Positions 1 to 4,831 of a stretch of DNA of 7,938 nt are shown piece after piece. How positions within the stretch are numbered: the first letter of the stretch is position 1; every line of letters starts with the position of its first letter. The notes under the pieces are model-generated. The model saw nothing but the letters and a program-made list of their open reading frames with translations. It was not told where the DNA came from and searched no databases. The position numbers and the translations under genes are program-made. Origin of the DNA: Actinobacteria bacterium 13_2_20CM_68_14 (GTDB lineage: Bacteria; Actinomycetota; Thermoleophilia; Gaiellales; Gaiellaceae); contig MNDB01000106.1 of the NCBI GenBank assembly GCA_001914705.1, forward strand, positions 1 through 7,938. Direction: 5' to 3'.

Positions 1-19
1 TCGAGACGGGAGAGGCGGC

Positions 20-115
20 ATGAAGCGCCGGCTCTTCCTTGCCTCCCTCGTGCTGGCCCTCGTGCTGCTCGCCCTGGGCGGCTGGGCCTTCGACGCGCTC
101 CGGGGCGCCAAATGA
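20..115 (+). CDS. Putative single-span membrane microprotein (31 aa)
   Basis: A 31-codon frame from ATG 20 to TGA 113-115. The product begins MKRRLFLASLV, has about 17 mostly Leu/Val/Ala/Gly residues (roughly residues 5-22), then a short polar tail ending DALRGAK. This is the pattern of a positive-inside single membrane anchor or an uncleaved signal sequence. A purine-rich GGGAGAGG at 8-15 sits 4 bases before the ATG and could serve as ribosome binding site. The ATG overlaps a TGA at 21-23 in the frame that is open from the left edge of the window (the last codons would read ETGEAA then stop), so the gene may be coupled to an upstream gene that is cut off. Its own stop overlaps another ATG at 112. 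I recognise no family. Because it is so short, the coding call rests on the hydrophobic pattern, the ribosome binding site and the overlaps only. Confidence 0.45.
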   Translation: MKRRLFLASLVLALVLLALGGWAFDALRGAK

Positions 116-137
116 CCCGCCAACCATCATCAAATCC

Positions 138-145
138 AAAGGAGG
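138..145 (+). promoter_or_regulatory. Strong Shine-Dalgarno that fixes the start at 151
   Basis: AAAGGAGG at 138-145 is a near-perfect complement of the 16S rRNA tail and lies 5 bases before ATG 151. It decides between two in-frame starts: ATG 112, which overlaps the preceding stop as ATGA but has no ribosome binding site, and ATG 151. It is the strongest ribosome binding site in the window; most other genes here have weak or no visible ones, which suggests this product is made in quantity. Confidence 0.8.
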
Positions 146-150
146 CCCAC

Positions 151-468
151 ATGGCCACCAAACAAGCAACGCAAGCCGAGACAGCACGCGACGTCGTGAT
201 GCACATCGCTCGGATTCAGCTCGCCTCGATCACGGCGGCGAGCAAGTTCTTCGCCGGCTGGGCTGTGTCTGCCGACCGCTACGTGCAGGCCGTGAGCGGC
301 GAGCTCGTTGCCCGACTCGAGGGAGAGTCGGAGTCGACCGAGCTGGCCTCCCATCTCGCAGCGGCTAGCAACGAGCACCTTCACGAGCTCACGGCTCTCC
401 CCAACGTCGCGGTGCGCCACTTCAACCGGGAGCTGGCGGCAGCGAACCACGAGAAGAGCAGCACGTGA
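151..468 (+). CDS. Small helical protein of unknown function, loosely phasin-like
   Basis: A 105-residue protein starting MATKQATQAETARD. It has no signal peptide, no membrane span and no cysteine. It appears almost wholly alpha-helical: residues about 8-48 form a long amphipathic stretch with FFAGWAVSADRYVQAVSGEL as its core, and a second helical stretch covers about 55-100 (ELASHLAAASNEHLHEL, then VAVRHFNRELAAANHEK). Regularly spaced aromatic and hydrophobic residues in Ala-rich helices, small size and a strong ribosome binding site resemble phasins, the proteins that coat polyhydroxyalkanoate granules, but I see no decisive motif, so this is only a resemblance. Start 151 is preferred over ATG 112, which would add 13 polar residues, because of the AAAGGAGG just before it. 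It follows the microprotein at 20-115 and converges on the dehydratase gene. Coding is well supported; function is unknown. Confidence 0.75.
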   Translation: MATKQATQAETARDVVMHIARIQLASITAASKFFAGWAVSADRYVQAVSGELVARLEGESESTELASHLAAASNEHLHELTALPNVAVRHFNRELAAANHEKSST

Positions 469-497
469 AACAACAGTCGGCCGGAGGCATGGAAGGG

Positions 498-520
498 GAC
501 GGCCGCTCCCACGGGCCGTC
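498..520 (+). terminator. Possible terminator hairpin after the helical-protein gene
   Basis: A perfect 7-bp inverted repeat, GACGGCC (498-504) and GGCCGTC (514-520), with a 9-base loop, lies 30 bases past the stop at 468. No run of T follows on the plus strand (the next bases are TCCGACGGTGTTT), so it is not a canonical intrinsic terminator. High-GC actinobacteria often use hairpins without T-tracts, so a stop or 3' end protection role is plausible but unproven. Confidence 0.3.
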
Positions 521-650
521 TCCGACGGTGTTTCGCCAAACCTTCTTTGCCTAAATCGCTCCGGAGAATGTGTCGCACGCCGCCGGGCGGACAAGCCCGC
601 CGCGGCCAAAGCTTCGCCCACGCAGATCTGTGACCTGACCGGGATCGAGA

Positions 651-682
651 GGAGCGCCTCGGCGGAATCGCATCAGGCGTCC
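651..682 (-). terminator. Possible terminator hairpin after the dehydratase operon
   Basis: GGAGCGCCT (651-659) pairs with AGGCGTCC (675-682) over 8 base pairs with one bulged G, around a 15-base loop. It lies about 40 bases beyond the stop of the minus-strand dehydratase gene, where the operon transcript should end. There is no T-tract on the minus strand after it. The position is right, the structure is imperfect, and it could also act in the other direction for read-through from 468. Confidence 0.28.
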
Positions 683-719
683 TTACCGCTCCGTGCCGCG
701 CATTACTCCTGGGGCGGCG

Positions 720-3029
720 TCAGTGCAGTGTGTCTTCGAGAACCGCGCCCGGATCACGCACGACCACGTAGCGCGGGTCGCGTGACATCGCCGCCAGGCG
801 CGAGACGGCGTTGAGCGTCTCCCCGGCTTCGACCAGGCGCTCGAGCTCGCCCAGCTCGTCCTCCAGCCAGACCGGGTCGACGACCAGGCCGCTCACGCGG
901 CGGATCTTCGGGTGGGCAGTGGCCACGACTTTCTCGTTCTTGCCCCAGAGCTCCTCATGCAGCTTCTCGCCGGGGCGCGCACCGACGAAATCGATCCCGA
1001 TCTCGCCCGGATCCTTGCCGGAAAGGCGGATCATCTGCTCCGCGAGCTCGACGATCTTCACCGGGTCGCCCATGTCGAGGACGAAGACGTGGCCCTCGCC
1101 GCCGATCGCGCCGGACTGGATCACGAGCGACGCCGCCTCGGGGATTGTCATGAAGAAGCGGGTCATCTCGGGATGCGTAACCGTGAGCGGGCCGCCCTTC
1201 TCGATCTGACGGCGGAAGATCGGGATCACGCTGCCCGACGAGCCGAGCACGTTGCCGAAGCGAACGGCGACGAACCGCGTCGCGATGTCCTCGCGGGCGC
1301 CGTAGGCCTCGACGACCCACTCGCAGACGGCCTTCGACTGGCCCATCACCGTCTTCGGGTTGACAGCCTTGTCGGTCGAGACGAGCACGAAGCGGTGCGC
1401 GCCGTGCTCGACAGCCGCATCGGCGACGACCTTCGTCGCGAGCGCGTTGTTTCGAACAGACTCGAGCGGGTTGGCCTCCATCAGCGGCACGTGCTTGTAG
1501 GCGGCGGCGTGGAACACGACGCTGGGCTCGTAGCGCTCGAAGACCTGCCGCATCTTCGTCGCGTTGCCGACGTCGGCGAGCACGGGGACGGCGGCGGAGA
1601 AACCGCGCTCGTCGACGAGCTCGCGCTCGATCTCGAACAGTGCCGTCTCGCCCAGCTCGACGAGAATCAGGCGCTGCGGGCCGAGCCGGGTCAGTTGACG
1701 GCAGAGCTCCGAGCCGATGGAGCCACCCGCGCCCGTCACGAGCACCGTCTTGCCCTCGACGTATGGCGCCGCCGAGTCGAGGTCGACGTCCACGGGGTCG
1801 CGGCCGAGCACGTCCTCAACCTGAACGGGGCGGATCTGGACGGCGAGGTCGATCTCCCCCGAGATCAGCTCGTGCAGGCCCGGCAGCGTCTTCACGGGCA
1901 CGCCCAGCTCGCGCGTAGTCGTCACGACAGCGCGGCGGAACTCACCCGAGGCCGATGGGACCGCAATCAGGATCTCGTCCGGCTTGTTGTCGCGCAGCAG
2001 GTGCGGCAGGTCGGCGGTCGTGCCGAGCACGCGGACGCCGTGGATGCGGATGTTCTTCTTGCGCGGGTCGTCATCGACGAGGCCGATCGGCGTGTAGCCG
2101 AGCTGCGGGTTGCGGTGCATCTCGCGGATCGTGTCGCGCGCCGCTTCGCCGGCTCCGATCACGAGCACCTCCTTGCCCTCGACGTATGGCGCCGCCGAGT
2201 CGAGGTCGACGTCCACGGGGTCGCGGCCGAGCACGTCCTCAACCTGAACGGGGCGGATCTGGACGGCGAGGTCGATCTCCCCCGAGATCAGCTCGTGCAG
2301 GCCCGGCAGCGTCTTCACGGGCACGCCCAGCTCGCGCGTAGTCGTCACGACAGCGCGGCGGAACTCACCCGAGGCCGATGGGACCGCAATCAGGATCTCG
2401 TCCGGCTTGTTGTCGCGCAGCAGGTGCGGCAGGTCGGCGGTCGTGCCGAGCACGCGGACGCCGTGGATGCGGATGTTCTTCTTGCGCGGGTCGTCATCGA
2501 CGAGGCCGATCGGCGTGTAGCCGAGCTGCGGGTTGCGGTGCATCTCGCGGATCGTGTCGCGCGCCGCTTCGCCGGCTCCGATCACGAGCACCTCCTTGCC
2601 GCGCGCGACGAGGCGGCCCGGCGTCGGCCGCTCGAACACCGACCGCGCGATCAGCCGCGAGCCGGCAATGAACGCGAGCAGGAGCAGCCAGTCCATCACC
2701 GCAATCGAGCGCGGAAGGCGCACGTCGGCCACCGGCGAGGCGAAGTAGACGGTCACGTCGGCGACGAGCGAGGCGACCGTGACGCCGCGCGCCGCTCCCC
2801 ACATGTCGCGGGTGGACACGTAGCGCCACCAGCGGTCGTAGAAGCCGAAGAGGATGAAGACCAGCAGCTTGATCCCGACGACGATCAGCAGCGTCCGCTT
2901 GAAGAGGGTGTCGTAATACGGCGGCACGCCGTGGTCGAAGCGCAGCTCGAACGCCAGCCACCACGCGGTCGCAACCAGCAAACCATCCGCAACGAGCTGC
3001 CAGATCCGGTGGCGGTTGATCGGGATCAT
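720..3029 (-). CDS. Membrane-anchored nucleotide-sugar 4,6-dehydratase (CapD/WbpM/PglF class) with internally duplicated domain
   Basis: A 769-residue protein. Residues 1-130 hold about four hydrophobic segments (near 11-29, 46-63, 82-99, 111-125), the usual membrane anchor of long nucleotide-diphosphate-sugar dehydratases. A Rossmann-like domain follows, present twice without a change (144-284 and 285-425), each opening with GKEVLVIGAG. The catalytic short-chain dehydrogenase-type domain starts at 426 with GKTVLVTGAGGSIGSE (NAD(P) binding), then AAAYKHVPLME (507-517) and STDKAVNPKTVMGQSK (551-566). There Thr552/Met562/Lys566 occupy the Ser/Tyr/Lys triad positions; Met in place of Tyr is typical of the WbpM/PglF group, which converts UDP-GlcNAc to the 4-keto-6-deoxy sugar. 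RFGNVLGSSGSVIPIF (590-605) and ARPGEKLHEELW (684-695) are also family signatures. The start at 3029 gives a 4-bp ATGA overlap with the aminotransferase gene; a longer frame from 3110 adds 27 low-complexity residues inside that gene and is unlikely. Without the extra copy the protein would be 628 residues, normal for the family. The family call is firm; the exact sugar is not known. Confidence 0.93.
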   Translation of the reverse strand: MIPINRHRIWQLVADGLLVATAWWLAFELRFDHGVPPYYDTLFKRTLLIVVGIKLLVFILFGFYDRWWRYVSTRDMWGAARGVTVASLVADVTVYFASPVADVRLPRSIAVMDWLLLLAFIAGSRLIARSVFERPTPGRLVARGKEVLVIGAGEAARDTIREMHRNPQLGYTPIGLVDDDPRKKNIRIHGVRVLGTTADLPHLLRDNKPDEILIAVPSASGEFRRAVVTTTRELGVPVKTLPGLHELISGEIDLAVQIRPVQVEDVLGRDPVDVDLDSAAPYVEGKEVLVIGAGEAARDTIREMHRNPQLGYTPIGLVDDDPRKKNIRIHGVRVLGTTADLPHLLRDNKPDEILIAVPSASGEFRRAVVTTTRELGVPVKTLPGLHELISGEIDLAVQIRPVQVEDVLGRDPVDVDLDSAAPYVEGKTVLVTGAGGSIGSELCRQLTRLGPQRLILVELGETALFEIERELVDERGFSAAVPVLADVGNATKMRQVFERYEPSVVFHAAAYKHVPLMEANPLESVRNNALATKVVADAAVEHGAHRFVLVSTDKAVNPKTVMGQSKAVCEWVVEAYGAREDIATRFVAVRFGNVLGSSGSVIPIFRRQIEKGGPLTVTHPEMTRFFMTIPEAASLVIQSGAIGGEGHVFVLDMGDPVKIVELAEQMIRLSGKDPGEIGIDFVGARPGEKLHEELWGKNEKVVATAHPKIRRVSGLVVDPVWLEDELGELERLVEAGETLNAVSRLAAMSRDPRYVVVRDPGAVLEDTLH
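1755..2177 (-). repeat. Tandem direct repeat, copy encoding residues 285-425
   Basis: Second copy of the 423-bp unit, followed by the start of the catalytic domain (GKTVLVTGAG). The hexamer CTTGCC (GGCAAG on the coding strand, Gly-Lys) occurs at 1749-1754, 2172-2177 and 2595-2600, the three borders of the two copies. Left of the hexamer, the sequence at 1736-1746 also matches 2159-2169 for 11 bases, with two mismatched bases in between, because both borders encode related Rossmann motifs. The novel junction produced by the duplication is therefore at 2172-2177. Confidence 0.97.
2178..2600 (-). repeat. Tandem direct repeat, copy encoding residues 144-284
   Basis: First copy, in reading order, of a 423-bp unit repeated head to tail inside the dehydratase gene. 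Counting the shared ends, 1749-2177 and 2172-2600 are identical for 429 bases with a 423-base period. The unit is exactly 141 codons and keeps the frame. It runs from GKEVLVIGAG to AAPYVE. I compared both copies base by base and found no difference, not even at third codon positions. The copy is preceded by VAR (residues 141-143), which is presumably the original junction with the membrane part. Confidence 0.97.
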
Positions 3030-4114
3030 GAGGCTGCCGCTCCCACGGTCGAAGCTTCTCGGACGACGCTGACGACGCGCTCCTGAATCTCGGCCGGGAT
3101 GCCCGCCCACATCGGCAGCGCCAGGTTCTCGCGCGAGGCCTTCTCGGTCTCGGGCAGGAAACCCTCCTCGTGCCCGAACTGCTTGAGGGCCGGCTGCAGG
3201 TGCGTCGGGGTCACGTAGTAGGAGGCGTTCGCAATCCGGGCCGCGGACAGCGCCTCGGCGAGCCGCCCACGCTCGGGCGTTCGGACGACGTACATGTGGT
3301 AGACGTGGCCGGGCTCGTCCTCGGGGAGCTCGCAGAACTCGCCGAGCCCAAGCTCGGCGTAGCGCGCCGCTGCTTCGCGCCGCGCCCGGTTCCAGCCGTC
3401 GAGCTCACCGAGGAAGAGCCGCAGAGCGGCGGCCTGAAGCTCGTCGAGCCGCGAGTTCGTGCCCACGTACAAAAAGGTCTTCTTGTCGCGCGAGCCGTGG
3501 AACCTGAGCATCCGCACGCGCTCCGCCAGTTCCTCGTCGGTCGCGGCGACAAGGCCGCCGTCGCCCAGGGCGAACAGGTTCTTGGTCGGGAAGAAGCTGA
3601 AGGTCGAGGCGACGCCGGTCGTCGCAACTCCCTGGGCGCCAAACGCCTGCGCAGCGTCCTCGATGATCGGGATGCCGAGCGGTGTCAGCGCCGCGAGGTC
3701 GGCCCGGCGGCCGAACAGGTGCACCGGCATGATCGCCCGCGTCCGCTCGGTCACCTTGGCGGCCACGTCCTCGGGGTCGACGTTCAGGGAGACCGGGTCG
3801 ATATCGGCGAAAACCGGCGTCGCGCCGGTTCGCATGATCGCCTCCGCCGTCGCGTAGAACGTGAACGAGGGGCAGATCACCTCGTCGCCGGCGCCGATCT
3901 CCAGCGCGTCGAGGACGAGCACGAGCGCGTCCGTGCCGTTGGCGACGCCGACCGTCTTCGGCACGCCGAGGTACGCGGCCGCTTCCTCCTCGAAGGCCTG
4001 CACGTTCGGCCCGAGAATCAGGGTGCCCGACTCGAGCACCGCTTGGAACCGCTCGAGGATCTGCGGAATCAGGCGCTCGTACTGCGCCCGCACGTCAACG
4101 AGAGGGACCGGCAC
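3026..4114 (-). CDS. DegT/DnrJ/EryC1/StrS family PLP-dependent sugar aminotransferase
   Basis: A 362-residue protein of normal length for this fold-type I aminotransferase family, which transfers the amino group of glutamate to a keto group on a nucleotide-linked sugar. Visible landmarks: PLVDVRAQYERL at the N-terminus; ILGPNVQAFE (33-42); ANGTDAL (58-64), the phosphate-binding turn; IIEDAAQAFGA (150-160) with Asp153 to hold the pyridine nitrogen; FSFFPTKNLFALGDGG (172-187) with Lys178 as the PLP Schiff-base lysine; FHGSRD (205-210); and GTNSRLDELQAA (218-229). The start is GTG at 4114, which places PLVDVRAQY where the family begins; an in-frame TAG lies about 24 bases upstream and no good ribosome binding site is seen, so coupling to the DedA gene 33 bases upstream is likely. 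Its stop overlaps the dehydratase start as ATGA. Together the pair should make a UDP-amino-deoxy sugar, as WbpM or PglF partners do. Sequence style alone does not tell a 3-amino (WbpE-like) from a 4-amino (PglE-like) product. Confidence 0.92.
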   Translation of the reverse strand: MPVPLVDVRAQYERLIPQILERFQAVLESGTLILGPNVQAFEEEAAAYLGVPKTVGVANGTDALVLVLDALEIGAGDEVICPSFTFYATAEAIMRTGATPVFADIDPVSLNVDPEDVAAKVTERTRAIMPVHLFGRRADLAALTPLGIPIIEDAAQAFGAQGVATTGVASTFSFFPTKNLFALGDGGLVAATDEELAERVRMLRFHGSRDKKTFLYVGTNSRLDELQAAALRLFLGELDGWNRARREAAARYAELGLGEFCELPEDEPGHVYHMYVVRTPERGRLAEALSAARIANASYYVTPTHLQPALKQFGHEEGFLPETEKASRENLALPMWAGIPAEIQERVVSVVREASTVGAAAS

Positions 4115-4147
4115 GGCGAGCCAGTGTAGTCCACCAGGCTAAAGGAG

Positions 4148-4819
4148 CTACGAACGCTCGGAACGAGCCTCGGCCGCAGACGAGCGCCAGCGGAGGATCA
4201 GCCAGACGACGAAGGCGATCACGGCCGCAACGACGGCATATTCGACATAGGCGAAATCGTGATGGAAGCGTTCGTAGCTCGACCCGAGCGCCCAGCCCAC
4301 GCCGGCGATTGCGAAGCACCAGATGGCGGAGCCGAGGAAGGTGAGCACCGTGAAGCGAACGATCGGCATCCGCACGACCCCGGCGGGGATCGAGATGAAA
4401 GAGCGCACCACGGGTGTCAGCCGGCCGAGGAACACGGCCCAATCGCCCCAGCGCTCGAACCAGCGGTCGGCTCGGTCGAGCTTCGCCCGGTCGAGATGGA
4501 ACCAGCGCCCGCGTTCTTCTAGCAGCGGTCGGCCTGCGTAGGCGCCGATCCCCCAGCCGACCAGCGAACCGAGCGTGTAGCCGATCGTGCCTGCGAACGA
4601 CATCGCCACGTACGCCCAGAAGTGCGAGTCGATTCGATCGCCGAAGAGAACGACGTGCTGGCCGGAGAAGGCACCGGCGGCAAGGGCGCCGGCGTAGAGC
4701 ATCACCAGCTCGCTCGCCGCCGGAAAGACCGCGTCGACAGCCATCAGCACGAATACGGCATAGAGCCCGTGATCGCCGATCAGCGTCGTCACGGAGCTCG
4801 TCAGAGAGGCGAGCACCAC
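4148..4819 (-). CDS. DedA family (VTT domain) integral membrane protein
   Basis: A 223-residue inner-membrane protein with several hydrophobic segments (about 18-34, 38-52, 68-96, 128-147, 155-179, 192-210) and a basic C-terminal tail. It shows the DedA signatures: an acidic residue after a Pro-containing loop (VFPAASELVMLYAG, Glu37), the glycine-rich GTIGYTLGSLVGWGIG (77-92), and FLGRLTPVVRSFISIPAG (130-147) with the conserved Arg133 and Arg139. Known DedA members act in envelope homeostasis, and some flip undecaprenyl phosphate back across the membrane; a lipid-carrier role fits a surface-glycan operon, but this is inference. Residues about 52-67 (FSGQHVVLFGDRIDSH) look like a small hydrophilic insertion. 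The start is a GTG at 4819 followed at once by a second GTG; no Shine-Dalgarno is seen, and the gene begins 12 bases after the stop of the preceding gene, so translation is probably coupled. Confidence 0.9.
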   Translation of the reverse strand: MVLASLTSSVTTLIGDHGLYAVFVLMAVDAVFPAASELVMLYAGALAAGAFSGQHVVLFGDRIDSHFWAYVAMSFAGTIGYTLGSLVGWGIGAYAGRPLLEERGRWFHLDRAKLDRADRWFERWGDWAVFLGRLTPVVRSFISIPAGVVRMPIVRFTVLTFLGSAIWCFAIAGVGWALGSSYERFHHDFAYVEYAVVAAVIAFVVWLILRWRSSAAEARSERS

Positions 4820-4831
4820 GCAGCGTGGAGG

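Larger units (their letters stand above)
469..719. other. Convergent intergenic region without a recognisable gene
   Basis: About 250 bases lie between the 3' end of the plus-strand helical-protein gene and the 3' end of the minus-strand dehydratase gene. Both neighbours end here, so transcription stop signals are expected and promoters are not. I find no convincing reading frame, no tRNA T-loop sequence and no match to a riboswitch that I know. It contains two inverted repeats (498-520 and 651-682), listed separately, and an 8-bp palindrome CAGATCTG at 623-630. The short open frames on both strands lack ribosome binding sites and have arginine-rich, low-complexity translations typical of high-GC noncoding DNA. 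Confidence 0.6.

Noticed and set aside
530..600. Sequence resembling parts of a cyclic-di-GMP riboswitch (TTTGCCTAAATC).
   Set aside because: The remaining conserved blocks and the paired stems are absent, and no gene start follows in either direction.
619..632. Palindrome CAGATCTG with partly symmetric flanks as an operator.
   Set aside because: Only 8 perfect bases, single occurrence, in a convergent region where no promoter is expected; chance is sufficient.
1749..2600. The repeat as a CRISPR array or insertion sequence.
   Set aside because: Only two copies, no spacers, no terminal inverted repeats or transposase; the repeat is coding sequence of a recognised enzyme.
912..3086. A long open frame on the plus strand (over 700 codons) across the dehydratase gene, itself carrying the repeat.
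   Set aside because: It is antisense to a gene with clear family motifs, its translation is Arg/Asp/His/Val-rich low-complexity sequence typical of the opposite strand of high-GC genes, and it has no recognisable domain.
3030..3110. A 27-residue N-terminal extension of the dehydratase.
   Set aside because: It lies within the 3' end of the aminotransferase gene, is low-complexity Arg/Gly/Ser, and would place a charged tail before the membrane anchor; the ATGA overlap at 3029 is a much better start.
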